A stretch of DNA of 64,000 nucleotides from Streptomyces flavofungini (GCF_014650815.1 NZ_BMVR01000012.1:124001-188000), one strand, 5' to 3'; positions 8,155-17,133 are shown, counted from the first letter of the stretch. Program-made: numbers and translations. Notes: a model not told the origin generated them from the sequence alone.

Positions 8155-9192
8155 ATGCGCCCTCAGCACCGCAGGCACCCGGTCGGACGGACCCTGCTCC
8201 TGTTCGCCGCCCTGGCCCTCCCCCTGGCCCTCGGTCAGGCCCCGGCCCCCGCCGCCGCCCCGGCCCCCGAGGCGACCGCGGCACCCCCCATCGCCCCCGT
8301 CCTGGACCAGGACTTCCCCGACCCGGACCTCGTCAGGGTCGGCCGCACCTACCACGCGTACGCCACCCACGGCGGCACGCAGAACATCCAGCACGCCACG
8401 TCCACCGACCTCACCCACTGGCAGGTCGACGGCCGCGACGTCCTGCCGGTGCTCGGTGCGTGGGCGCTGCCCAAGCGTGATCTGGTGTGGGCTCCGGAGG
8501 TGTACGACAACGGCGGCGGCTACACGATGCACTACACCGCCCGGGACCGCGCGAGCGACAAACAGTGCGTGGGCGTCGCGCTGTCCGACGCGCCGGACGG
8601 GCCGTTCCGGCCGGTCGGTGACGGGCCGTTGATCTGTCCGGCGGCGCAGGGCGGGGCGATCGACGCCGCCAGCCACACCGAGGACGGGCAGCGGTACGTG
8701 CTGTGGAAGAACGACGGCAACTGCTGCGGCCTCGACACCTGGCTGTACCTGCAGCCCACCTCGTGGGACGGGACCCGCGTCACCGGGGAACCGGTCCCGC
8801 TGGTCAAGAAGGACCAGGAGTGGGAGGGCCCGCTCGTGGAGGCGCCCACCCTCGTGCGGCGCGACGGCCGCCATGTGCTCTTCTACTCGGCGCACTTCTA
8901 CCGCGGCGACGAGTACCGGACCGCGTACGCGCTGGCGGACAAGCTGACCGGCCCGTACGTGAAGGCGCCCGGCCCGCTCATGACGACGGCCAGCTTCGCG
9001 GGCGCGGTCCGGGGTCCCGGCGGCCAGGACGTGCTGACCGGCCCCGACGGCCGTGACCGCATCGTCTTCCACGGCTGGAACGCCGACTACACGCAGCGGC
9101 CGATGTACGTCGCCGACCTGGACTTCGAGGAGGGCCGCCCGGTGGTACGCACCGGCCCGCTCCGCTCACCGGCCGACGGTGCGCGGCTGTGA
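8155..9192 (+). CDS. Secreted glycoside hydrolase family 43-like protein
   Basis: A 345-residue exported protein. Residues 1-40 are a signal peptide with a long Ala/Pro tail. The mature part opens with DQDFPDPDLVRVGRTYHAYAT, the typical start of five-bladed beta-propeller arabinanases and xylosidases of GH43, including the first catalytic Asp in DPD. Later WAPEVYDNGGGYTMHY and GPLVEAPTLVRRDGRHVLFYS match the second blade and the general-acid Glu region. It probably trims plant cell-wall side chains outside the cell. The exact sugar specificity cannot be told. Confidence 0.8.
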   Translation: MRPQHRRHPVGRTLLLFAALALPLALGQAPAPAAAPAPEATAAPPIAPVLDQDFPDPDLVRVGRTYHAYATHGGTQNIQHATSTDLTHWQVDGRDVLPVLGAWALPKRDLVWAPEVYDNGGGYTMHYTARDRASDKQCVGVALSDAPDGPFRPVGDGPLICPAAQGGAIDAASHTEDGQRYVLWKNDGNCCGLDTWLYLQPTSWDGTRVTGEPVPLVKKDQEWEGPLVEAPTLVRRDGRHVLFYSAHFYRGDEYRTAYALADKLTGPYVKAPGPLMTTASFAGAVRGPGGQDVLTGPDGRDRIVFHGWNADYTQRPMYVADLDFEEGRPVVRTGPLRSPADGARL

Positions 9193-9280
9193 CGGTGCGC
9201 GGCTGTTGAGCGACACGGCCGTTGACCGGCGCGGTCAGCCGCAGCGGGGAACGGTCACCCGCAGAGGTGAATCGCCGGGG

Positions 9281-9308
9281 CGGTGACCCGAGTTTGCGGG
9301 GGTCACCG
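9281..9308. terminator. Possible terminator hairpin after the GH43-like gene
   Basis: CGGTGACCC and GGGTCACCG form a 9-bp perfect stem with a 10-base loop, about 90 bp after the GH43-like stop. It could alternatively be an operator for the downstream HTH gene. Confidence 0.5.
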
Positions 9309-9446
9309 GCCCCGCACCACCGCATGGCGGTTGCTTCCGGCATCTCGGGATCAATACATTCCTGGCCTGCTGGGACGCGCCCGTCCCGGGGCAGGAAGCA
9401 GCAGGGGCGGGACGCCGTCGCCGCGCCACCCAGGGAGCCGTTCTCG

Positions 9447-10388
9447 ATGACCGACCACGGCGGACGCGAACACCCCGCGGCCCACGGAGGGCGCGACCAC
9501 CCGGCTGCGGCACGGCGGTTGGGCGCGGCGCTGCGCGCCCTGCAGCAACGTTCGGGACGTACGCTGCGGAGCCTGGAGGAGCAGGTACGGATCAGCGACT
9601 CGTCGCTCTCCCGCTACTTCCGGGGGGACACCGTGCCGCCCTGGCCCGTGGTCCGTGACGTGTGCCGGGCGCTGGGCGGCGAGCCCGCCGAGTTCCGGGT
9701 GCTGTGGGAGGCCGCCGACCGCAGTCGGCCCGAGCCGCTGCCCGAGCCTTCGCCCGCACCACCCCCCGGCCCCGCGCCGGCACCCGCCGCTCCCGGCCTG
9801 ATCGCTCGCGTGCGGGCCCGCCTCACCGGCCGCTGGGCGTACGCGACGGTGGGCGCCCTGGCCGGGCTGTTCGTCGGTGTCGTCGTCGCCGTGCTGACGC
9901 TCCAGTCCGCACCCTCCGGTCCCGCTGCCGGTCCCGCCGCGTCCGCTGGTTCCGCCGAACAGGCCCCGGTCGCGGAGGGCAGCGTGCGGGCCGACGAGGC
10001 CTCGGCCGACGCGCCGAAGCCACCTGAGGCGACACGGATCTTCGTCAGCCGGGCCACGGGCAACTGCCTGGACGACAGCCTCGACAAGGGCCTGCGCGTG
10101 TTCGCGTGCAACGGGATGCCGTACCAGTGGTGGACCGTCAACCGGTCCGCCGACGGCGCCCGTCAGCTCCGTAATCACGCCACGGGGAAGTGCCTCGCCG
10201 ACGGCGGGAAGGGCCTGCGTACGGTGCCGTGCGGCGCCGCGCTGTCCCAGCGGTGGCTGTTCGTCGCGGGCGACGACGAAGCGGTGGGGCTGCGGAACGC
10301 GGCGACGAGCAGGTGTCTGGCCGACCACGAGCGTCCGGGACTGCGGGCCCTGCTGTGCGCGTCCACGCGGCACCAGAAGTGGGCGTGA
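9447..10388 (+). CDS. Helix-turn-helix / transmembrane / ricin B-lectin fusion protein
   Basis: A 313-residue three-part protein. Residues about 22-80 are an XRE-type helix-turn-helix (LRALQQRSGRTLRSLE, then DSSLSRYFRGDTVPPW). A Pro-rich linker leads to one membrane helix (about 130-152, ATVGALAGLFVGVVVAVLTL) and a Pro/Ala/Ser stalk. The C-terminal 110 residues look like a ricin B-type beta-trefoil with repeated NCLD/KCLAD/RCLAD and QWW/QRW/QKW motifs, the sugar-binding signature. The topology puts the HTH in the cytoplasm and the lectin outside, suggesting a sensor or an anchored surface lectin. Ligand unknown. Confidence 0.75.
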   Translation: MTDHGGREHPAAHGGRDHPAAARRLGAALRALQQRSGRTLRSLEEQVRISDSSLSRYFRGDTVPPWPVVRDVCRALGGEPAEFRVLWEAADRSRPEPLPEPSPAPPPGPAPAPAAPGLIARVRARLTGRWAYATVGALAGLFVGVVVAVLTLQSAPSGPAAGPAASAGSAEQAPVAEGSVRADEASADAPKPPEATRIFVSRATGNCLDDSLDKGLRVFACNGMPYQWWTVNRSADGARQLRNHATGKCLADGGKGLRTVPCGAALSQRWLFVAGDDEAVGLRNAATSRCLADHERPGLRALLCASTRHQKWA

Positions 10389-10429
10389 ACGTCGGTCGTG
10401 CTGCCGTTCGCCGTCGCCGACTGTGTCGC

Positions 10430-10903
10430 TCAGGCCTGGCCGGTCGGGCTGCGTGAGCTGCGCGGCACGCCGATGTCGTCCAGGAAGGCGGTGTAGCCGC
10501 AGAGCCGGGCGGTGTAGTCGCGGATCAGGGCGACGCACTCGTCCAGGTCCGACGCCGCCACTTCGGGCAGCTCCCGCAGGTACTCCCAGGGCTCGTCGGC
10601 GTCGCCGGGCTCCAGCGCGTCGACGCCCGCCTCCCCCGCCACGACGAACATCTCGTCGCGCAGCCCCACCGATACGGACATGCGGGCCTCGCGTCGCCCA
10701 CCGCGCCGCGCCGCGCCCACCAGGTCGAACGAGACGCCGACGTCGACATGGGCGTGGACCGCGGGAGGCAGGATCCCGCCGTAGCGCGGCGTGACGGCGC
10801 CCTGGTGGGCGAGGAACTGGTCGTATCCGTAGGTCTGAAAGTCGCGCACCGCTTCGTTGAGCGCTGCCATGAGTACGGCCGCCCCCGCGGCTGCGGCATC
10901 CAT
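10430..10903 (-). CDS. Hypothetical protein
   Basis: About 157 residues if it starts at the ATG at 10903; a GTG at 10939 would add 12. It opens with MDAAAAGAAVLMAALNEAVRDFQTYG and ends with an acidic helix-rich part (SDLDECVALIRDYTARLCGYTAFLDDIG). No signal peptide or membrane segment. It is convergent with the HTH-lectin gene and lies downstream of the racemase operon in the same direction. I do not recognise the family. Confidence 0.5.
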   Translation of the reverse strand: MDAAAAGAAVLMAALNEAVRDFQTYGYDQFLAHQGAVTPRYGGILPPAVHAHVDVGVSFDLVGAARRGGRREARMSVSVGLRDEMFVVAGEAGVDALEPGDADEPWEYLRELPEVAASDLDECVALIRDYTARLCGYTAFLDDIGVPRSSRSPTGQA

Positions 10904-10979
10904 GGCCACAGGATAGGGCTGGCGTTCCGGCTGTCCCACGGGCGATCCAGCGAGCGGCTGGGCAGGACCTTTCCCAGGG

Positions 10980-12089
10980 TTACAGGGCGATCCATTCGCG
11001 AGAGGTCGTTACTTCGTCGAGGAGGTCGGGCAGCGGTGTGACGCCGAGGCCGGGGCCGGTGGGGACGTCGAGGTGGCCGTCGCTGAGGACAAAGGGCTGG
11101 GTGATGTCGGTGGCGAAGTAGCGGTGGGAGCCGGAGGTGTCGCCGGGGAGGGTGAAGCCGGGCAGGGCGGCCAGGGCGACGTTCGCGGCGCGGCCGATGC
11201 CGGTCTCCAGCATGCCCCCGCACCAGACGGGGATGCCGTGGGCGCGGGCGGTGTCGTGGATGCGGCGGGCTTCGAGGTAGCCGCCGACCCGGCCGGGCTT
11301 GATGTTGATGATGGAGCAGGCGCCGAGGGAGATGGCCGCGGCGGCGTCGGCCGCGGACTCGATGGATTCGTCCAGGCAGATCGGGGTGCGCAGCCGCTTG
11401 GCGAGTTGGGCGTGCTGGACCATGTCGTCGTTGGCCAGCGGCTGTTCGATCAGCAGCAGGTCGAAGTCGTCGAGCTTGGTGAGGTGTTGGGCGTCCGTCA
11501 GGGTGTAGGCGGCGTTGGCGTCGACCTGCAGGAGCAGCTCGTCGCCGAAGCGCTCGCGCACGACGCGCACGGGCTCGATGTCCCAGCCGGGCTCGATCTT
11601 CAGCTTGATCCGTACGTAGCCCTCGCCGATGTAGGCCTCGACGGCGTCCAGGAGTTCGGGGATGGAGTCCATGATGCCGACGGAGACGCCGCAGGGGACC
11701 CGGTCCCGGGCGGCGCCGAGATAGGAGCCGAAGGACTCGTCGACGCCTCGGAGCTGGGCGTCCAGGACCGCCGTCTCCAGTGCGGACTTCGCCATGTTGT
11801 GGCCGGTGAAGGGGTGCAGGATCCGTCCCACGGCCTGCACGTCCAGGCCGTCCTTGGGCAGGGCGGGGATGAGGAACTTGCGCAGGACGTCCTGGGCGCC
11901 GTCGACGTACTCGGAACAGTAGCGGGGCTCGGACATGGCCCCGCACTCGGCCCAGCCCTCGCCGTCGGAGGTGACGACGCGGACGAGCAGCACGTCGCGG
12001 CTGGTCTCCACGCCGAAGGAGGTGCGGAACGGCGCGACGAGCGGCATCGCGATCCGGCGCAGCTCGACCCCGGAGATCTTCGTCTTCAT
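10980..12089 (-). CDS. N-acylamino acid racemase / o-succinylbenzoate synthase family enolase
   Basis: A 369-residue enolase-superfamily protein of the MLE subgroup. Visible catalytic elements are the KxK motif in RIKLKIEPG, metal ligands in VDANAAYT, LIEQPL and CLDESI, and the second Lys in NIKPGRVGG. Length equals actinobacterial N-acylamino acid racemases, which interconvert N-succinyl- or N-acetyl-D- and L-amino acids. The operon context (GNAT, M20 and M19 genes just upstream) favours the racemase role over menaquinone synthesis. GGAG lies before the ATG. It is the last gene of the leftward unit. Confidence 0.85.
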   Translation of the reverse strand: MKTKISGVELRRIAMPLVAPFRTSFGVETSRDVLLVRVVTSDGEGWAECGAMSEPRYCSEYVDGAQDVLRKFLIPALPKDGLDVQAVGRILHPFTGHNMAKSALETAVLDAQLRGVDESFGSYLGAARDRVPCGVSVGIMDSIPELLDAVEAYIGEGYVRIKLKIEPGWDIEPVRVVRERFGDELLLQVDANAAYTLTDAQHLTKLDDFDLLLIEQPLANDDMVQHAQLAKRLRTPICLDESIESAADAAAAISLGACSIINIKPGRVGGYLEARRIHDTARAHGIPVWCGGMLETGIGRAANVALAALPGFTLPGDTSGSHRYFATDITQPFVLSDGHLDVPTGPGLGVTPLPDLLDEVTTSREWIAL

Positions 12090-12110
12090 GGCTGGTGGCT
12101 CCTGTTCATG

Positions 12111-12212
12111 GGTGGTGGCTCCGCCGCGGGTTCCTGGGCGGTGGTTCCGTTGCGGTTCCTGGGCGGTGGCCCCGCCGCGGGTCGCCGGGTGGTGGCTCCG
12201 CCGCGGGCGGCG
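12111..12212. repeat. Imperfect tandem repeats in the GNAT-racemase spacer
   Basis: About four degenerate units of 23-29 bp built on GGTGGY-YCCGYYGCGGG-TTCCTGGGC fill most of the 124-bp gap between the GNAT stop and the racemase start. The purpose is unknown; the transcript may fold here. Confidence 0.55.
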
Positions 12213-12213
12213 G

Positions 12214-13071
12214 TCAGGCGTGGGGTGCGGGGCGCTGGACGACGTAGCGGCGGCGTTCGTGGAGGCCCAGGACGCGGGCGCCGTCGGCGAGCAGACCGCC
12301 CAGGGTGTGGCGGACGGCGAGCCGCCAGGCGCGGGCGGCACCGGGGTCCGTGCGGCGCAGGGCCTCGATGTCGTCGGGGAGGTCGATGAGCACGACGTCG
12401 GCATCGGTCGTGCGGGTCTGCGGGCGGCCCGCGTGGTCGCGGAGGCGGTGCGCGGCGCCGGTGGGCAGCTCGGTCACCTCGGGCGGGGCGGGCGCGGTGA
12501 GGTCCCAGGCGGTCAGGACGCGGTCGGACTCGTCGCCGCCGTTGATGGCGTCGTCCATCGCGCCGTAGAAGGAGGTCAGATATCCCTCCGGCCGGGCGCC
12601 GAGCTTGACGAGGTTGAAGTAGGCGTTGCGGCGGATGAGCGGGTCGTAGGTCCAGGTGATGCGCTTGAGTTGGCGGTCGAGTGCCCACTGCCGCTGGTGC
12701 AGCTTGAGGGCGAGGCCCACTCCGCGGCCCATGACGGCGCCGGTGATGTGCGAGTGCAGCGTGGTGCCTATGGGTTCGCCGAAGAAGGCGGCGGACGCGC
12801 CCACCATACGGCCCTCCTCGTATGCTCCGGCCACGTAGTTGCCGGCGTGGGAGAGGGCCCGCATGGCCTCGGCCGAGAGCGGTGAGGTGCCGGGTTCGCT
12901 GCCCCAGATCTCGGCGAAGAGAACGCTGGCGGCGTCGAAGTCCGCCATGTCGTGGAGTTCTCGGATCGTCGTTCCGTTCACGACGGTCGGTCCGCTCGGG
13001 ATGGTCGACCCGCTCGGGATGGGTGATCCGCTCGGGATGGTCGATGCGTTCGGGATGGTCGGTCCGTTCAT
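12214..13071 (-). CDS. GNAT-family N-acyltransferase with repeat-derived N-terminus
   Basis: A 285-residue GNAT acyltransferase. The acetyl-CoA/succinyl-CoA loop is VMGRGVGLALKLHQRQWA (about residues 110-130), followed by TWTYDPLIRRNAYFNLVKLG, a signature of GNATs found beside N-acylamino acid racemases. In that pathway the GNAT N-succinylates D-amino acids. The first 36 residues are six-residue repeats (PSGSTI-like) encoded by an 18-bp tandem repeat and are unlikely to be part of the fold; MADFDAAS near residue 42 may be the true domain start. Its ATG overlaps the M20 stop as ATGA, so the two are translationally coupled. Confidence 0.8.
   Translation of the reverse strand: MNGPTIPNASTIPSGSPIPSGSTIPSGPTVVNGTTIRELHDMADFDAASVLFAEIWGSEPGTSPLSAEAMRALSHAGNYVAGAYEEGRMVGASAAFFGEPIGTTLHSHITGAVMGRGVGLALKLHQRQWALDRQLKRITWTYDPLIRRNAYFNLVKLGARPEGYLTSFYGAMDDAINGGDESDRVLTAWDLTAPAPPEVTELPTGAAHRLRDHAGRPQTRTTDADVVLIDLPDDIEALRRTDPGAARAWRLAVRHTLGGLLADGARVLGLHERRRYVVQRPAPHA
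12985..13071. repeat. 18-bp tandem repeat inside the GNAT coding start
   Basis: Nearly five units of an 18-bp repeat (for example GGTCGACCCGCTCGGGAT at 13003-13020) run from 12985 to the GNAT start codon, with a weaker copy before. Each unit adds six residues in frame on the minus strand. Confidence 0.85.
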
Positions 13072-14222
13072 CGCAGTGCTCCGACGAGGTGGGCAAGGAG
13101 CCGGGCGCGTTCCGGCATGGTGGCGGTGATGACGTGCTCGTGGTCGGCGTGCGCGCCGTCGCCGACCGCGCCGAGGCCGTCGAGCGTGGGGCAGCCGACC
13201 CCGGCGGTGTAGTTGCCGTCGGAGGCGCCGCCGACCGCCGTCTGCCGCAGCGGGTCGAGGCCGAGTTGCGCGGCCTGTCCGGCGGCCAGGGCGAACAGCT
13301 TCCGGGAGGCGTCCGGGTCCAGGGGCGGCCGGTTGGGGCCGCCGTCGATCTGCAGGTGGGCTCCGGGGAGCTGCGGCTCCAGGTTCTTGATGAGCCGGTC
13401 GACCGCTTCCTGCGCGGCGGCGGTGGGGACGCGGACGTCCACGCTCAACTCGGCCTGCGCGGGCACGGTGTTGCTCGCACTTCCGGCCCGCATCACCGTG
13501 GGCGTCACGCTCGTCCCGGGCCCGGTGGAGGCGGCGACGCTGTCGGCGACGCCCTGCAGGGCCAGGAGCTGGTGGGCGAGTTCGGTGGCCGCGTTGATGC
13601 CCTTCTCCGGTTCGAGGCCTGCGTGCGCGGCCCGGCCGTGGACGGTGATCTCGTACAGGGACACGCCCTTGCGGCTGGTCTTCAGGGCACCGCCGGGCGC
13701 CGAGGCCTCCAGGACGAAGGCGGCCGAGCACTGGCGCGCCATGTCCTCGATGAGCCCGCGGGAGGTGGCCGAGCCGGTCTCCTCGTCGCCGGTGACGAGG
13801 ACGCAGAGGCCGTCGAGGGAGGGCAGCGAGGCCAGGGCGTGGAACATCTGGACCAGACCGGCCTTCATGTCGAAGACGCCGGGGCCGCGGGCGATGCCCC
13901 CCTCCACCGACCAGGGGTGGGTCGTCAGGGAACCGATCGGCCAGACGGTGTCGTGATGGCCCAGCAGCAGGACGCGCGGTGTGCCGAAGGTCCAGCGCAG
14001 GTGGGTGACGCCCTCGATGACCAGCGTGCGGGGTGCGGCACCGAGCAGGCGGCGGCCCTGGGCGGCGACCACTTCGGCGCTGCGGGCCACGGCCGCGAGA
14101 TCGGCCGAGTAGGACTCGCAGGTGACGAGTTCTTCGAGGTCCGCGAGCATGGCGTCCAGGTCCGGCGCCTGGCCTGGCTGTCGGCCTGCCTGGGCGGCGG
14201 GGCTTTCGTCGTCGTGTGGCAC
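13068..14222 (-). CDS. M20-family metallopeptidase (probable N-acyl-L-amino acid deacylase)
   Basis: A 384-residue zinc hydrolase of the M20/ArgE/DapE type. Metal and catalytic motifs are LLGHHDTVWP, GPGVFDMKAG, TGDEETGS and a C-terminal HADHEH. The dimerisation domain (GRAAHAGLEPEKGINA) is present. In N-succinylamino acid racemase operons this enzyme removes the succinyl group from the L-isomer. GTG at 14222 has GGAGG just upstream; the frame is open much further upstream but that part is a shadow. The stop overlaps the GNAT start by ATGA. Confidence 0.85.
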   Translation of the reverse strand: MPHDDESPAAQAGRQPGQAPDLDAMLADLEELVTCESYSADLAAVARSAEVVAAQGRRLLGAAPRTLVIEGVTHLRWTFGTPRVLLLGHHDTVWPIGSLTTHPWSVEGGIARGPGVFDMKAGLVQMFHALASLPSLDGLCVLVTGDEETGSATSRGLIEDMARQCSAAFVLEASAPGGALKTSRKGVSLYEITVHGRAAHAGLEPEKGINAATELAHQLLALQGVADSVAASTGPGTSVTPTVMRAGSASNTVPAQAELSVDVRVPTAAAQEAVDRLIKNLEPQLPGAHLQIDGGPNRPPLDPDASRKLFALAAGQAAQLGLDPLRQTAVGGASDGNYTAGVGCPTLDGLGAVGDGAHADHEHVITATMPERARLLAHLVGALR

Positions 14223-14473
14223 GGGTGGGTCCTCCAGGGTGGATTGAGCGCCACGCCGCACTCGCGGGCGAGCGCCGTGTGCGTGGTGAGGTGACGGCCT
14301 GAGCGGGGCGGTCGACGCGCGCGTGGTCGAGGTCGGCCGTGGGGCGGACGGGGTCCGGCGCAGGCGGCCGGGGCCCGACCCGACCGAACGCCGGGCGCCC
14401 GGCGGGGCGTGGGGCGCGCGACGCCCGGCGGGACGCGGGACGTGCGCGCCGTCCGCGCGGCTCGGCCGGGGTG

Positions 14474-15496
14474 TCAGCCCAGGTGTTTGTTCATCAGCTG
14501 TCGCATGTTCCCGCCCAGGATCTTCAGGACGTCCTCCTCGGGCAGGCCCCGGCGGAGCATGGCCTCGGTGACCTGGGGCATGTCGGCCGGGCCTGCCATG
14601 CCTGGGAAACGGAGCATCGGGTCCTCGTCGTCGGCGTTCTCGCAGCAGGGCGGGGTGAGGTCCGCGATGATCTCGTCGAGGAAGTCCGCTCCCAGGCCGA
14701 CGTGGTCGATCCCGGCCACGGACACGATGTGCTCGATGTGGTCGACGATCCGGTCGACGCTCACCTGCGCCGCGTCGTCGGTGAGGAAGTCCGCGACGAA
14801 GTTCACGCAGACCAGGCCGCCCGTGTCGGCCACGCCGCGGATCTGCTCGTCGGTGAGGTTGCGGTGGTGGTCCCGCAGCGCGCGGGCGCAGGAGTGGGTG
14901 GCGATCAGCGGGCGGGTGGCGAGCTCCAGGACATGGGCGACGCCGCTTGCCCCCAGATGGGAGATGTCGAAGAGCACGCCCAGGCGTTCCATCTCCCGCA
15001 GCGCCTCGACACCGGGAGCGGTCAGCCGGCTGCCGGTGGCGTCCTCCCGGCTGCCGTCGGCGAGCGGCGTACGTCCCCAGTGGGCGATCGAGGCGATCCG
15101 TACGCCGAGCCGGAACAGGGTGGAGAACAGCTCGACGGAGGCGTCGACGCCGGGTGCGCTCTCCAGGGCGAGCACGAGGGCGATCTTGTTCTCGGCGAGG
15201 GCCCGGTCGATGTCGGCGCCGTTGCGGCACAGGGCGACGTGTGCGGCGTTGGCCTCGGCGAGGACGTGGGCGCACTCGATCATGCGGAGGGTCTGCCGGA
15301 GTGCTCCCTCGGGGCGGTACTGGTCGTCGATGAACACCGGCAGGACCTGGATGTCGATGCCGCCCTCGCGCAGCTGCGGCAGCCACCGCTCCCCGAAGAA
15401 GCTGCCCCAGCGCTGCGGAGGGCGGGCGGCGACGGCCATGAGGAGGTCGTTGTGGGCATCGGCCACGACGGCGCGGTGATGCAGGTCCAAAGACAC
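14474..15496 (-). CDS. M19 membrane-dipeptidase family protein
   Basis: A 340-residue zinc dipeptidase of the renal dipeptidase family. Motifs in order: ADAHNDLL (HxD metal ligands), LALESA (bridging Glu), FDISHLG, and ATHSCARAL, then GIDHVGLGADFDE-like GADFLDE. No signal peptide, so probably cytoplasmic. M19 enzymes cleave dipeptides and accept a D-residue at the C-terminal side, which would feed free D-amino acids to the three genes downstream. It is the first gene of the leftward unit, 251 bp ahead of the M20 gene. Confidence 0.85.
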   Translation of the reverse strand: MSLDLHHRAVVADAHNDLLMAVAARPPQRWGSFFGERWLPQLREGGIDIQVLPVFIDDQYRPEGALRQTLRMIECAHVLAEANAAHVALCRNGADIDRALAENKIALVLALESAPGVDASVELFSTLFRLGVRIASIAHWGRTPLADGSREDATGSRLTAPGVEALREMERLGVLFDISHLGASGVAHVLELATRPLIATHSCARALRDHHRNLTDEQIRGVADTGGLVCVNFVADFLTDDAAQVSVDRIVDHIEHIVSVAGIDHVGLGADFLDEIIADLTPPCCENADDEDPMLRFPGMAGPADMPQVTEAMLRRGLPEEDVLKILGGNMRQLMNKHLG

Positions 15497-15906
15497 GACG
15501 GAACCTTTCGCGTGGCAGGGCGCGGGCGCGGCCCGGCGGCTCTTCGCTGACGGGCGGCGCGGGCAGGGTCAGGCAGCGTCCCGGGGCGGGACGGCGTCCG
15601 GATGATGCGGGCGTACGAGACACAACGTACGCACGACGGACCCTCGGGATCTTGGTCCGGCGGGACAAACCAGCAGGTCGATGCTTGGCCGTGCGGACAA
15701 ACCCGAGGTGGGGAGGGGTCTTTAGAGTGGCGAACCACTACCCCCCCCATAACCCCCTGAACCTCCCGAACCCCCTGAACCTCTTGGATCCCCTGACCCG
15801 ACTGCCCGAGCGCCCGACTGCCCGAGCGCCTGATCGCCCGGGAGTGCACCCGCCCCCCGGCGCCGGACCTCACCGCCTACACCGCACGTATGTTGAAGGA
15901 GACACC
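15497..15906. other. 410-bp divergent intergenic region with low-complexity tract
   Basis: This gap separates the leftward dipeptidase operon from the rightward serine hydrolase, so promoters for both should lie here. From about 15738 to 15850 it is a low-complexity stretch: a run of eight C (in ACTACCCCCCCCAT), then imperfect CCCTGAACC and GACTGCCCGAGCGCC repeats. No gene was found in it; an AAGGAG ribosome site ends the region. Confidence 0.6.
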
Positions 15907-17040
15907 ATGCGACGCAGGACAAGCGCTGCCGTGATCTTGTCTTTCACAGCCTCTCTGATGACGGCTCCTGCCGCTTCGGCCGATTCCGCCGGGGCCGCCG
16001 GGTCACCGAGGTGTGACGCCAAGCCCATCCAGGCGGCGCTCAAGGCGCTCAAGGGCGTCGGTGCCTCGGGGATCAGCGTGACGGTGAAGAGTCCGCGCTG
16101 CGGCGTACAGAAGAGCGGCGTCGGCCTCGCCGACATCAGAACGGGCCGCAAGGCCGTCGGCAACGAGCACAGCCGCATCGCCAGCAACACCAAGACCTGG
16201 GTGGCCACGGTCGTGCTGCAGCTGGTCGGCGAGGGCAAGATCAAGCTCGACGGCAAGGTCGACGACTACCTGCCCGGCCTGATCCGCACCAAGCACTACG
16301 ACGGCCGCAAGATCACCATCCGGCAGCTGCTGCAGCACACCAGCGGCCTGCCCGACTACCTGGAAGCGCCCTACTGGGAGAACGACGAGAAGCACCGCTG
16401 GGATCACACCGAGCCCCTGCTGACGGTCAAGCAGGCGCTGAAGCTGCCCCCGCCCGACGACCGGACCCCGGACGGCTTCTCCTACTCCAACACCAACTAC
16501 AACCTCGCCGGACTGATCGTCACGAAGGTGACAGGGCGCAGCATCAGCACCGAGATCAAGCAGCGGATCGTCAAGCGCCTCGGGCTGCGCGAGACCTACT
16601 GGCCCGGCGACCGCGTCACGATCCGCAAGCCCGATCTGCGCGGCTACGTGGAGCGGAACGGGCGGCTGGTGGACAAGACGGAGTGGAACGTCTCGGCGGC
16701 CGACGCGTCGGGAGCGCTGGTCTCCTCCGCCGGGGACGTGACCGCCTTCTGGACGGCGCTGCTGTCCGGGAAGCTGCTGGCCCCGGCCCAGTTGGCCGAG
16801 ATGAAGCGGACCATTCCGGACGACTCCGCGGGACGCTACGGCCTGGGAGTCGAGCGGTACGAGCCCCGTCCGGGTCTCGTCGCCTGGGGGCACAGCGGCT
16901 ACATGGAGACCGGCCACAAGCTCAGGAACGCCGTCACCGACGACGGCAAGCGGGCTGTGACCCTGCTGATCGGCTCGGAGTCGTTCAACGAGGACAAGGT
17001 GGACTCCGTCATCAACCGACTCATCCGCGACCTGCGCTGA
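15907..17040 (+). CDS. Secreted serine hydrolase (class C beta-lactamase / D-Ala-D-Ala carboxypeptidase family)
   Basis: A 377-residue exported protein with a signal peptide (residues 1-26, ending AASA-D). The active-site motifs of the family are present: SNTK (Ser nucleophile and Lys), YSNTN (Tyr-x-Asn) and WGHSG near the C-terminus (HxG type). AAGGAG precedes the ATG. Such proteins hydrolyse D-amino-acid peptides, esters or beta-lactams outside the cell; substrate unknown. It resembles the hydrolase at 57000-58148. Given the neighbouring D-amino-acid operon, a link to cell-wall peptide salvage is possible but unproven. Confidence 0.8.
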   Translation: MRRRTSAAVILSFTASLMTAPAASADSAGAAGSPRCDAKPIQAALKALKGVGASGISVTVKSPRCGVQKSGVGLADIRTGRKAVGNEHSRIASNTKTWVATVVLQLVGEGKIKLDGKVDDYLPGLIRTKHYDGRKITIRQLLQHTSGLPDYLEAPYWENDEKHRWDHTEPLLTVKQALKLPPPDDRTPDGFSYSNTNYNLAGLIVTKVTGRSISTEIKQRIVKRLGLRETYWPGDRVTIRKPDLRGYVERNGRLVDKTEWNVSAADASGALVSSAGDVTAFWTALLSGKLLAPAQLAEMKRTIPDDSAGRYGLGVERYEPRPGLVAWGHSGYMETGHKLRNAVTDDGKRAVTLLIGSESFNEDKVDSVINRLIRDLR

Positions 17041-17133
17041 CCCCGGCGGGCGTGCGCCGCCGCCGACCCGGCGGGCGTGGCGCCCCTTTGATCCGCCACC
17101 GGAACACATCGTGGGAGTGTGCCGGTGGCGCCT

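Noticed and set aside
15738..15850. Coding region in the proline/leucine-like tract before the serine hydrolase
   Set aside because: The open frame is a by-product of C-rich repeats; the signal peptide start at 15907 with AAGGAG is clearly the real beginning.
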